DNA of 64,000 nt. It comes from Chlamydiales bacterium (GTDB lineage Bacteria; Chlamydiota; Chlamydiia; Chlamydiales; Simkaniaceae). Location: the NCBI GenBank assembly GCA_024233395.1, contig JACKPR010000002.1:620001-684000 (forward strand). Reading direction: 5' to 3'. A program made the position numbers and the translations under genes. This document shows positions 42,829 to 51,683 of this stretch, in pieces. The notes under the pieces are model-generated. The model worked only from the letters and a program-made list of their open reading frames with translations. It was not told the DNA's origin and ran no database searches. Every line of letters starts with the position of its first letter. Positions within the stretch are counted from its first letter, which is position 1.

Positions 42829-44703
42829 TCAAGAATTTTGGAGGGTATTTTTTCTTCTATAGGAAGAGAATCCTAGCCAAAGGCTAAGAAGCACAAAGAA
42901 TCCAAGTGAAAACCAATCATTAAGCCAACCAGGCTTACTTGCTGGAACAATGTTTAAAACGGTAAGAAGAGCAACAAGGACTCCCATGCAAGCATCTCCA
43001 GCAACAAGACCTGAAGAAATCAAAACACCTCGCTGAATACTTTTATTATCTTCTGTGAAATGTTCAGTAATAAGATTTACAATTCCCCCTACCATAATTG
43101 CTGAGTTTAGAGATAGAGGAAGGTAAAGACCGATCGCAAAGGGGAGAACAGGAACTCTCATAAAATGGATCATTAATCCAAAAACAACACCAATTAGAAC
43201 AAGGACAACAGGAAGTTCTTGCTGAATGACTCCCTTTGCAATGAGGGCCATGAGAGTTGCTTGTGGTGCAGGGAGTTTTGTACTTCCAAAACCATAAGCA
43301 TCATTAAGTAAGTAAAGAGTAAATCCAATTGCGGCAGCAGGGAGGATTAGTCCAATAATTTCAGCGACTTGTTGTGAACGAGGGGTAGCGCCTAATAGAA
43401 ACCCTGTCTTTAAATCTTGAGACGTTGTCCCTGCCATAGCGATCGCAACGTTTGCGACAGCACCCATTGTGATTGCTGCGATTAAATGGATTCTGTCCGT
43501 CCATCCTAACCCTAGGAAAATGAGGCAAGTAATGAGAAGAGTGGTAATTGTCATTCCCGAAACAGGACTTGAAGAACTCCCAACAAGACCCACAGTAATG
43601 GAGGTTACGGCAACAAAGAAAAAGCCCAAAACCACAAGAAGAACAATGGTCACAATATTAAGATGAAAGCCCGGCAGGAGCCACAGTGCTAAAATAATCG
43701 CAATCGATCCAAGAATGAGATAGGATAAAGAGATATCCTTGTCAGTGCGTTCAATTTCTTTAGGTTTATTTTGTAGAAGATGAAAAAGCTCTCGAAAACT
43801 TTCGATAATCGTTTTCCAAATCACTGGAGCAATTCTAAAAAGAGTGATCAATCCTCCAATAGCAACAGCTCCTGCGCCGATATAGCGAATGTAATTCGAC
43901 CAGATATCGGTAGCGCTCATTGATTCAATGGGAACTTTTGAAGGGAAAATCGGGGGAGCTCCTGAACCAAATTTAGAAATAAGGGGAATTAAAACCCACC
44001 ACCCCAAGGCACTACCCGTGAAAAGAACAGCTGAAATTCTTGGACCAATGATGTACCCGACACCTAGTAGAGCGGGAGTACAATCCATGCTGACCAAAGT
44101 ATTTTGGTATTTTTTTACTGTGAATGAGACGGTCTCATTCCAAAGATAAAGAGCACTATTTAAAAGTTTGTAAATAGCTCCAATAATAATTCCCCATATG
44201 GCTAGAGAAGCATGGGGGGCACTTTTCTCCCCAGCTTTTAAAATTTCAGCACAAGCTTTTCCTTCAGGAAAAGGGAGGATTCCATGTTCTTGAACAATGA
44301 TATAGCGTCGCATCGGAATCATGAAGAGAATTCCAAGAATTCCTCCAAGAAGAGCAAGAATAAAAATGTGGGGGATAGAAGGAGTGGCGCCCAGTAAAAA
44401 AAGGGCAGGAATGGTAAAAATCACACCACCGGCAAGTCCTTCCCCTACAGAAGCAACGGTTTGAACAATATTGTTTTCTAAGATTCCTACGCGTCGAAAG
44501 AAAGCTCTTAAAATTGCCATTGAGAGGACTGCTGCAGGAATGGATGCGGAAATTGTCATTCCAACTTTCAATCCTAAATAAGCATTTCCAATGGCAAAGA
44601 TTAAGCTAAGGAAAATTCCTAAGATAATAGCTCGCGCGGAAAATTCTTTTTGTTTTTCACTCGCTGCTACGAATGGTTTGAATGTTGCTAGGGGATCCTT
44701 CAT
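42829..44703 (-). CDS. OPT family oligopeptide transporter
   Basis: 624 residues, about 15 transmembrane helices. Recognisable OPT features include LGLKVGMTISASIPAAVLSM near the N-terminus, ILPFPEGKACAEILKAGE, GTTSQDLKTGFLLGATPRSQ and GVLISSGLVAGDACMGVLVA. The family transports peptides or metal chelates by proton coupling. Its first 47 nt overlap the end of the GspI-like gene in another frame, and it sits inside the pseudopilin cluster, apparently as an insertion. A peptide source suits an intracellular bacterium. Confidence 0.92.
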   Translation of the reverse strand: MKDPLATFKPFVAASEKQKEFSARAIILGIFLSLIFAIGNAYLGLKVGMTISASIPAAVLSMAILRAFFRRVGILENNIVQTVASVGEGLAGGVIFTIPALFLLGATPSIPHIFILALLGGILGILFMIPMRRYIIVQEHGILPFPEGKACAEILKAGEKSAPHASLAIWGIIIGAIYKLLNSALYLWNETVSFTVKKYQNTLVSMDCTPALLGVGYIIGPRISAVLFTGSALGWWVLIPLISKFGSGAPPIFPSKVPIESMSATDIWSNYIRYIGAGAVAIGGLITLFRIAPVIWKTIIESFRELFHLLQNKPKEIERTDKDISLSYLILGSIAIILALWLLPGFHLNIVTIVLLVVLGFFFVAVTSITVGLVGSSSSPVSGMTITTLLITCLIFLGLGWTDRIHLIAAITMGAVANVAIAMAGTTSQDLKTGFLLGATPRSQQVAEIIGLILPAAAIGFTLYLLNDAYGFGSTKLPAPQATLMALIAKGVIQQELPVVLVLIGVVFGLMIHFMRVPVLPFAIGLYLPLSLNSAIMVGGIVNLITEHFTEDNKSIQRGVLISSGLVAGDACMGVLVALLTVLNIVPASKPGWLNDWFSLGFFVLLSLWLGFSSYRRKNTLQNS

Positions 44704-45184
44704 GGTTTTTTATATTTTTTTCTTTATTGTTACCATGCTGATCTGAAGAATTTTCGGCTACTTTTTTTACTAAAACAACAAATTTGTAGGGCTTTTTTGG
44801 ACAGGTATTTTTTTTTGTTGGAAAACAAATCTCACACCAAACGGTTTTGTGCGTTTTACTTTTTAAGTTAGGCATATAATAGAGGTGATAATGGGGATAA
44901 TAGACTTGTTTGATTTCTCCAAGGGAAAGTTCTAATTCTTTGAAGGGGATCCATGTAGAAGTTTGAGAGGGGATAGAATCATAATCAAGATCTCCAACTT
45001 TTTCTTTCAAAACTTGATAAAAATAAAGCTCCGCTTGCCTTTCAAGTTCAAGCATTAAGAGTTGCTCTTTTTGCCTGCGATAGGAATGAAGAGAAGAGGA
45101 AATAAGAGGAAAAGCACAGAGCGTGAGTAGAGCAATCGCAATGAAAACTTCAATTAAGATAAAGGGACGTTTTTGTATGAGCAT
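44657..45184 (-). CDS. GspI-like minor pseudopilin
   Basis: 175 residues. The N-terminal prepilin-like segment is QKRPFILIEVFIAIALLTL, with Glu at +5 and the hydrophobic helix in place. The residue before cleavage would be Pro, so processing by prepilin peptidase is uncertain. The rest is a small beta-rich domain and a hydrophilic tail (about residues 145-175) that is translated from sequence overlapping the OPT gene start. A former shorter stop may have been lost when the OPT gene arrived. Confidence 0.65.
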   Translation of the reverse strand: MLIQKRPFILIEVFIAIALLTLCAFPLISSSLHSYRRQKEQLLMLELERQAELYFYQVLKEKVGDLDYDSIPSQTSTWIPFKELELSLGEIKQVYYPHYHLYYMPNLKSKTHKTVWCEICFPTKKNTCPKKPYKFVVLVKKVAENSSDQHGNNKEKNIKNHEGSPSNIQTIRSSE

Positions 45185-45251
45185 AGAGTTATGATAATTG
45201 TTAGTTTTAATTAATTTCCAGTTGAAGATAGGTTCAACAACGCTACTTTTT

Positions 45252-45280
45252 TTGACTTATTCATTGAAGAGGTGTAGAAT
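45252..45280 (+). promoter_or_regulatory. Promoter of the acidic-protein gene
   Basis: TTGACT (45252-45257), 17-bp spacer, TAGAAT (45275-45280), 33 bp before the start. A near-consensus match. A GATAGGTTCA motif is at 45227-45236 just upstream. Confidence 0.6.
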
Positions 45281-45313
45281 TGATTCAATAGAGTTTATTT
45301 GAATTAGGATGCT

Positions 45314-46309
45314 ATGACCTATCAAGGACGTTCCCTTTATAATCTTCTCCAAATGAATCTTAAAAACAATCCCTCTTTAGAAGTTGAGGAGTGGCAAGTT
45401 GTAGATTATCGGGCTCTTTCTGAAGAGGAACTTTTTGGAAGGCTCGAACAGATGGAGATCTTTATTGATCGAGAAAACTTCCTTTTGTATGTGGAGCAAT
45501 GCGATAGTCCTGAAGACTTAGCGGATTGTCTCTATTTGGAGGAGGATTATGAAAAGCATGAAAAGGTTTTCCTAGCTGTTTTTGAACTTTGGCGTCGGTT
45601 AGCTTTCCATAAACAGTCATTATCGATCTTCGTCGATGAATTTGATCATTTGATCGAACGTTATGAGGAAGGGGATATCGATTGCGAAGAAGAACTCCAA
45701 GAAGCATTGGAAAGTTTTCAAGCAATCCTTGATGATAATGTTGATGAAGGTGGCGAGGCTCGAGAAGGGTATCATTTCTTTTCTGCTTATTCTTGCCATG
45801 ATTTAGAAATCTTTATTTTTGAATATATTGCTCACCAAATCGATGCTGGAAACGAACAGTATGCTAATGAACTTCTCGATGGATTTTATCCTTATGTGGA
45901 TAATAAGCGATGGTTTGATCTCTTAAAAGCCCGTCTTGTTGCAGCAGCTGATATAGAAGAGGGGAAAATTATGATCCACCGTCTTTTGGGATCATTAAAA
46001 GAAGAACCTGAACTCTATCTCCTTTTTGAAACACTTCATTATCTAATCTATGTTGAAGAAACAGAACTTTTTCGACTCACTTACTATCAAGTTTTAGAAG
46101 AAATCGAAACGGAAGAAGACCTTCGAGAACTTCTGATGTTGACAGTAGAATATTTTAATGCCATTGAAATGGAAAAAGAAGAAGCTATTGTGACAAAACT
46201 TCTTGAGGAACAAAAAGGGAAGAATCTCCAAGAAAAAATCACAGTTCCCAATCAAGATCTTGAACAGCTCAAAGAACTTGTCAGCCTTTCACTTGTACGA
46301 GACGAGTAA
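45314..46309 (+). CDS. Acidic helical hypothetical protein
   Basis: 331 residues, extremely rich in Asp and Glu, with no signal peptide or membrane helix. Repeated helical pairs (for example HDLEIFIFEYIAHQIDAGNE and DLEQLKELVSLSL) suggest a TPR- or HEAT-like solenoid. I do not recognise the family, but the context of housekeeping genes suggests a conserved chlamydial protein. It is convergent with the phosphoesterase gene, overlapping by 21 nt. A strong promoter precedes it. Confidence 0.75.
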   Translation: MTYQGRSLYNLLQMNLKNNPSLEVEEWQVVDYRALSEEELFGRLEQMEIFIDRENFLLYVEQCDSPEDLADCLYLEEDYEKHEKVFLAVFELWRRLAFHKQSLSIFVDEFDHLIERYEEGDIDCEEELQEALESFQAILDDNVDEGGEAREGYHFFSAYSCHDLEIFIFEYIAHQIDAGNEQYANELLDGFYPYVDNKRWFDLLKARLVAAADIEEGKIMIHRLLGSLKEEPELYLLFETLHYLIYVEETELFRLTYYQVLEEIETEEDLRELLMLTVEYFNAIEMEKEEAIVTKLLEEQKGKNLQEKITVPNQDLEQLKELVSLSLVRDE

Positions 46310-47035
46310 AGGCTCGAAGTCTAAATAATCCGCTGCAGTAAAAAGATAAAGAATCTGATTTTTTTCACCAAAAAGCGGGTGGCCTTTTTTTACGTTATGT
46401 AAATGTCCAAAAATGCAGACATTGATTCCAAACTCTTCCAGAATTTTTGAAGCTCTCGATTCCTTTAAGTCAGCACTGATCGGAGGGTAATGGGTCATTG
46501 CAATGCGGTATGACGCTTTAGGGTCGAGTTGTTGGAGGCTTAAACGGAGGCGTTCGAGCTCGCGGTTGTAAATCCGCTCAATTTCTTCTTCAGTCAGTTT
46601 TTTTTCTTTAACAAGAGGGCTTTCTACGAAGTTGATATATTTACTAAAAGAATATTCACTTGTATCCCAAAGGCGGCTTCCTCCAATTGTCACTTCTCCA
46701 ATCGTCAAAGCATTATTATTGATGAAATGAATGGAAGGGGGAAGTATTTCCAAAAGCTTTTTATTTGAGGGCCACCAATAGTCGTGGTTTCCTTTCAAAA
46801 TCACCTTTGTTCCTGGAAGAGCATCAATCCAAAGGAGATCTTTCATCGCATCTTCAAGCTTCATTGCCCAAGTAATGTCTCCAGCAATTAAGACAAGATC
46901 CTCAGCTCCAACGACTTTTTTCCAGTTTTCTTCGATCCGTTTTACATAATTTTCCCATGCAGCGCCAAAGGCCTCCATACTTTTATCTGGAGCCCCAAAA
47001 CAAAGGTGTAAATCAGCGATTGCCCATATCTTCAT
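46289..47035 (-). CDS. Calcineurin-like metallophosphoesterase
   Basis: 248 residues from the ATG at 47035 (MKIWAIADLHLCFG), where the catalytic fold begins; a 19-residue upstream extension has no conserved content. The full motif set is present: ADLHL, AGDITWAM, LKGNHDYWW, MTHYPP and FGHLHNV, giving the dinuclear metal site. It is the counterpart of the phosphoesterase beside glgC in C. trachomatis, here separated from glgC by an ankyrin gene. Substrate unknown. Confidence 0.9.
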   Translation of the reverse strand: MKIWAIADLHLCFGAPDKSMEAFGAAWENYVKRIEENWKKVVGAEDLVLIAGDITWAMKLEDAMKDLLWIDALPGTKVILKGNHDYWWPSNKKLLEILPPSIHFINNNALTIGEVTIGGSRLWDTSEYSFSKYINFVESPLVKEKKLTEEEIERIYNRELERLRLSLQQLDPKASYRIAMTHYPPISADLKESRASKILEEFGINVCIFGHLHNVKKGHPLFGEKNQILYLFTAADYLDFEPLLVSYK

Positions 47036-47212
47036 GATAAATCCAATTTTAGCTTGCCTTTCAACTATAAGGAGGGGTTTTTTTGGCGTCAATGAAGATG
47101 AAACACCCTAAATTAAACTTTTTATTTGATATATTAATTAATATTGATTTTGTTTTATTTCCTTTAAAGCTAAACAAAATTATAATATTATCGGTTTATT
47201 AAAGGAATTATT

Positions 47213-48368
47213 ATGAGATTAGAAGGGGGTTTTTTCAAGGCAGTTTCAAAATCTTTCGGGAGCTTTTTTAAAATTAAGTCCTCGAGAACGGATCGTTTAT
47301 ACCATTGGGGCGAGCGTCATTTCTCTGGTGGGTTTATATTTCTTAAAATCCATTTTTACTGCTCTAGTGTTAATCGGTCGTGTCACACCTCGACTACCGA
47401 CGACTCCAGGAGGAGCTACTTTAAAAGATTTTCAGGAAAAACTTCGAATGGTCCAAAGGTTTATTGTGGAGCAGCAGATCGAAGAGCAATCGAGTCTCGT
47501 TACTCTTATGGATGAAATTGAAGGGAATACAAATGACCTCCATGCAAACTGCCAAGAAGATGCTGAACTAATGCAGATGATCTACCAGTCAGCAATGGAT
47601 GAGCTTGAACAACTTTACCAGATTACTCAAGCTTTAGTAAGGGGACAATCTAAGGAAGAGATTCAACAGACCCTCACTCTACGTGCTAAAGGGCTTGAAC
47701 TCCGTGGACTTTTGGGGCAAGCAGATCCTGATCTACATGCTATTGAGGAATTGCTTCGGGTTGTTGATGTGAATAAACCTATGATGGGAGATCCCCTTCA
47801 TGGAACTCCGCTTCACTATCTTGCTAAAAGAGGGCAAGCCATTGCAGCTGTTCCTTTATTGGTACGAGAAGGAGGTGATTTTAACTTTCAAGACAGATGG
47901 GGGAATACTCCTCTTCTTTGGGCGATTGCCAACGGGTTGTTTTCGATGGCAGATCAGATCATCCGCAGTCCTCCTCTAGGGACTAACTTTGATATCATAG
48001 GAAGAGGAAATACAGCTTTACACTTAGCTTTAGCAAAAGGGTATACAAATCGAACGAGAGATGGGGCCCCTCTTACTGTTTCAAGCATTGACCTTATGAG
48101 ACTTTTGATTGCTCGTTGCAATGTGAATGCGCATGAACCTGGTGGAAATACACCGCTGCATATCGCCTGTGTCAGACGGGATCCAGTGATGATTCAAGAA
48201 TTACTTCGTGCAGGAGCAGATCGATCTATCACAAATAGTCATGGAGAAACTCCGATGGACATGCTTAGAAAATCAGATCCTGAAGCGCATGAGATTTTAA
48301 AGAGCACAGCCTGCGTATACTTAATGGAAAACCGTGGATCAGTTGAAGAGTGTGAGGCTCGTTTTTAA
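47213..48368 (+). CDS. Ankyrin-repeat membrane protein with apparent 5' frameshift
   Basis: The main frame (open from 47223, complete from a GTG at 47328) encodes an N-terminal hydrophobic segment (SVISLVGLYFLKSIFTALVL), a coiled-coil region, and about five ankyrin repeats (GTPLHYLAKRGQ, GNTPLLWAIANG, GNTALHLALAKG, GNTPLHIACVRR, GETPMDMLRKS). The only ATG with a good RBS (AAAGGAA) is at 47213, in the -1 frame. A one-base change in the T6A4 run at 47264-47273 would join both. The gene therefore looks frameshifted or slippage-controlled. Ankyrin proteins of intracellular bacteria often act on host factors. It is inserted between the phosphoesterase gene and glgC. Confidence 0.75.
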
Positions 48369-49658
48369 TTATAGCGTAAAACCATCGGGAAGAATGGTTC
48401 CACTTGTGACGATAATGATCCCATCACGAATATAGATCCCTTCACCATCGTACGTTTGGAGATTTTTTTTATTCGATAGGTGAACATTATTTCCGATTTG
48501 AACATCGAGGTCGATGATTGTTTTTTCGATATGGCAATTTTCACCGATGGTATATTCAACCGTAGCATCCTTTACGTCTGTGTAAGTTTTATTCCCAAGA
48601 AGGATAGAGTCTTTAATCACTGTTCCTTTTTTGATGACAGAACGGACGCCGACAATGCTATGGGAGATTTCTTTTCCTTCAACAATAGCTCCATCACAAA
48701 TAATAGAGTTTTTCAAAATGGTATTTTTAAGGCGAGCTCCGGGAAGATAGTGATTATGGGCATAGATGGGAAGAACTTCATTATATAGGTCTAGACCAAG
48801 GTCATTGGTTGTAAGAGAAAGATTCGCTTCATAATAAGAAGAGATGGTTCCAATATCTTCCCAATACCCTTGATAAAGGAAGGCAGCCCCTTTCCCCTTT
48901 TTGAGTTGCGAAGGGATCATGTGCTTTCCAAAATCATGTCCTTTTTCTTCTTGCAATAAGTTAATAAGCACCTCTTTCTTAAAAACATAGATTCCCATTG
49001 AAGCCAAAAAACAAGGGGGATTTGCACAATGGACATCATGTGTATGGACAAAATCATCGGGAATTTCAAATTTTTTGAGATTTTCTGGATCAGAGGGTTT
49101 TTCTTGAAAATCAATGATATTGGCTTCGCTATCAATATTAAGAAGGCCGAGTCGAGAAGCTTGCTCTTTCCCAACAGGTAAAGAAGCAATCGTTAAATCA
49201 GCATCTTTATCGTAAGCAAATTGAACCATCGCTTCTAAATCCATATTGTAAAGCTGATCTCCAGAAAGAATCAAAAAGTAATCTATGGGCAATTTTGTCA
49301 ATTCATCAAGATTTTTCCGTACTGCATCAGCTGTTCCATCATACCAAATTTTTCCTTCGGGACGCTGTTCGGGAGAAAGAAGGTTAAGACTTCCCCCTTG
49401 GAAATGATCCAAGGGAAAGGTTTCTTTAATATGTTGATTCAATGCGGATGAAAAGTATTGAGAAATCACGTAAATATGATTCATATTGGAGTTAAGGGAG
49501 TTAGAAATTGGAACATCGATTAGCCGGTAGCGTCCCCCAAAATTAACAGCGGGTTTACATCGATGCTGCGTAAGTGGAAAGAGGCGTGTTCCTTGCCCCC
49601 CTGCTAAAATAATGCACGCAACGCGATCTGTGAGTTTATGTCCCTTTTTGCGATTCAT
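48369..49658 (-). CDS. glgC: Glucose-1-phosphate adenylyltransferase
   Basis: Makes ADP-glucose, the committed step of glycogen synthesis, 429 residues. The nucleotide-binding start IILAGGQGTRLFPLTQHRCK is intact, followed by KPAVNFGGRYRLIDVPISNS, the glucose-1-phosphate region (ASMGIYVFKKEVL) and the C-terminal left-handed beta-helix (ENCHIEKTIIDLDVQIGNN). The gene is convergent with the ankyrin gene, the stop codons being directly adjacent. The upstream region contains a 90-bp palindrome. Confidence 0.96.
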   Translation of the reverse strand: MNRKKGHKLTDRVACIILAGGQGTRLFPLTQHRCKPAVNFGGRYRLIDVPISNSLNSNMNHIYVISQYFSSALNQHIKETFPLDHFQGGSLNLLSPEQRPEGKIWYDGTADAVRKNLDELTKLPIDYFLILSGDQLYNMDLEAMVQFAYDKDADLTIASLPVGKEQASRLGLLNIDSEANIIDFQEKPSDPENLKKFEIPDDFVHTHDVHCANPPCFLASMGIYVFKKEVLINLLQEEKGHDFGKHMIPSQLKKGKGAAFLYQGYWEDIGTISSYYEANLSLTTNDLGLDLYNEVLPIYAHNHYLPGARLKNTILKNSIICDGAIVEGKEISHSIVGVRSVIKKGTVIKDSILLGNKTYTDVKDATVEYTIGENCHIEKTIIDLDVQIGNNVHLSNKKNLQTYDGEGIYIRDGIIIVTSGTILPDGFTL

Positions 49659-49720
49659 TTCTTCCCCCTATCCTTGCTATAGGGGATAGAGAAGGGAAAA
49701 TCAATGAAATTACCTAGAAT

Positions 49721-49810
49721 AACCTGAACTTCGGGTTTATTTTACTCATTCTCAAGAATTTAAGAGAACTCTCCTATGGCAATAAGTAAAATAAACCCAG
49801 AGTTTAGGTT
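49721..49810. repeat. Long palindrome upstream of glgC
   Basis: Arms 49721-49746 and 49785-49810 pair at 23 of 26 positions, with a 38-bp interior. Located between the HEAT-like gene and glgC, where it would act at the 5' side of glgC and the 3' side of the HEAT-like gene. Confidence 0.88.
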
Positions 49811-49830
49811 AGAATAATAGAAATTTCAGG

Positions 49831-50730
49831 CTAGGTTGTTTTTTTCCAGTTTTTTATCACAATCATCATTTCTTCAAGGATCGTTTTAGGGAGTCCTTTT
49901 TTCTTGGTGATAGCAATAAAACGTTCCTGCTCACTGGCTTTGGTGAGGTTAGAACAGGCAAAGACAAGGTAGCTTGCAAAAAGGGGTTTTTTTAAAATGT
50001 CTTCTTTTTCAAGGACTTCTAAAGAAGCGCGTCCAATTTCGTCATCATCTGTAAAACCACTTAAGGCGATTGCAGCATACTCATTATCATTTGAGAAAGG
50101 CTCACTTTGAAGTCGAGTGATAAGAAAAGCTTTTGATTGATTGCCAAAGGAGGCCAAAGCTTTAATAATTTCCTCATCTGTAAAAAAGTTGTCTTGCCCA
50201 AGGGCTTCAAAAAGAGCTGGAATCGCCCGCTCATCTTGAATTTCAGCCAGGCATTTTGCTGCAAAGATAGGGCTTCTCCCGTATCCAGGATTCAAAGGCT
50301 CATAAAATGTATGTGATGAAAGGAGGTAGATAAGTGTTGGAACGATATCTTTTCCTTTTTCTACAATTGCCTGAATTTCTTTCTCTGGGACTTCCTCTTC
50401 AGATAGAATAAGATCGCTTAAGAGAGTACTTTCTGGAGAAGCGTTTTCATCTGAATAGACATCACGGAGGTCTTGATACATCTTTTTAGCTGCCTTCACT
50501 TGATCTTTTGCGGCGTCTGGAAGGTATTGATCTGAAAGACTCTCTTTGTGTTCTTCTTCTAATTTTTTAAGGCGGAGGATTTCATCGATTTCGAAATCAG
50601 GCATTTTTCCGACACCTTGTTGCATATAATATTCCAGCATCACGTCAAAACTTCCTCCAAAATGAACGTCGCGATGCATGAGGATTTCCATATCGATTGT
50701 GTCAATCATTGGTGTGTTTACGTTAACCAT
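49831..50730 (-). CDS. HEAT-repeat-like hypothetical protein
   Basis: 299 residues from the ATG at 50730 (MVNVNTPMIDTIDMEILMHR), chosen because AAAGGAGA lies 8 nt before it; this start overlaps the lipA stop. The second half contains HEAT/armadillo-like units (AKCLAEIQDERAIPALFEAL, IIKALASFGNQSKAFLITRL). No enzymatic motif is seen. It lies in the lpdA-lipA operon and so may assist lipoate-dependent complexes or simply be a fellow traveller. Confidence 0.7.
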   Translation of the reverse strand: MVNVNTPMIDTIDMEILMHRDVHFGGSFDVMLEYYMQQGVGKMPDFEIDEILRLKKLEEEHKESLSDQYLPDAAKDQVKAAKKMYQDLRDVYSDENASPESTLLSDLILSEEEVPEKEIQAIVEKGKDIVPTLIYLLSSHTFYEPLNPGYGRSPIFAAKCLAEIQDERAIPALFEALGQDNFFTDEEIIKALASFGNQSKAFLITRLQSEPFSNDNEYAAIALSGFTDDDEIGRASLEVLEKEDILKKPLFASYLVFACSNLTKASEQERFIAITKKKGLPKTILEEMMIVIKNWKKTT

Positions 50731-51682
50731 TGAAAGTTTCTCCTTTAAAGGCATGATCTTTTAGAAGGGAAGCGTTATAGCTGGAGCGGACAAAAGGTCC
50801 ACTATAGACATATTGGATTCCAAGATGCTTACCATAACGTTCATATTCTTTAAATTGCTCGGGTGTGACGAATGATTTCACGATGAGCTTATGTTTATTG
50901 GGTTGTAGATATTGTCCGATAGTAACAATCGAGCACCCTGTTTCTTGAAGATCTTGAAGCGTTTCTTTGACTTCTGCATCCGTTTCTCCAAGGCCGACCA
51001 TTATTCCTGACTTCACAAAGGGAACCTTTCCCGATTTGTGCACATAACGTAAAACGCTCAGAGTTCTTTCATAAGTCGCTTTGTGGCGAACTTTGGGGCT
51101 TAAGCGTTTAATTGTTTCAAGATTATGGTTAAAGATTTCAGGTTTTGCTTCTAAGACAATGTCAAGCAGCTTTTCATCCCCAGAAAAATCTGAAGTCAAG
51201 ATTTCAACTGTAGCTTCTTCATTTTCTTGACGAATCGCTCGAATAATTTCAGCAATGTGGGAAGCTCCTTGATCGGGCAAATCATCCCTAGCAACCATGG
51301 TGATCACAACATGACGAAGACCTAAATCTTTAGCCGATTTAGCAATCCGCGCAGGTTCATCTTTTTCTGGGAGTTGAGGGTTTTTATCAAAATCGATGTC
51401 ACAGAAACCACAAGCTCTCGTACATGCTTTGCCTAATGCTAAAAAAGTGGCTGTTTTGTTTGAGTAACATTCCAGGCGATTGGGGCATTTAGCCTCAGAA
51501 CAAACGGTATGGAGATGGTTTTTCTCAAGCATTGCATTTGTTTTAAAAAGCTCAGAGCCTCGTGGAAGTTTTCTATGAAGCCACGAAGGAAATCGGCCCG
51601 TTGTTTTACCTTTTTCAGGATTTTCAGGTAGGGCATTTCCTTTCACCTTTTTAATATGGTGATCATAGAGATTGTCTGACAC
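50723..51682 (-). CDS. lipA: Lipoyl synthase
   Basis: Radical-SAM enzyme inserting two sulfurs into protein-bound octanoate, 319 residues from the GTG at 51682, 1 nt after the lpdA stop; a longer frame into lpdA is not accepted. The radical-SAM cluster motif is CTRACGFCD and the auxiliary cluster motif is CSEAKCPNRLEC. The C-terminal RSSYNA motif supplies the serine ligand. Order lpdA-lipA matches Chlamydia. Together with lplA it gives both de novo lipoylation and ligation. Confidence 0.95.
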   Translation of the reverse strand: MSDNLYDHHIKKVKGNALPENPEKGKTTGRFPSWLHRKLPRGSELFKTNAMLEKNHLHTVCSEAKCPNRLECYSNKTATFLALGKACTRACGFCDIDFDKNPQLPEKDEPARIAKSAKDLGLRHVVITMVARDDLPDQGASHIAEIIRAIRQENEEATVEILTSDFSGDEKLLDIVLEAKPEIFNHNLETIKRLSPKVRHKATYERTLSVLRYVHKSGKVPFVKSGIMVGLGETDAEVKETLQDLQETGCSIVTIGQYLQPNKHKLIVKSFVTPEQFKEYERYGKHLGIQYVYSGPFVRSSYNASLLKDHAFKGETFNG

Positions 51683-51683
51683 T

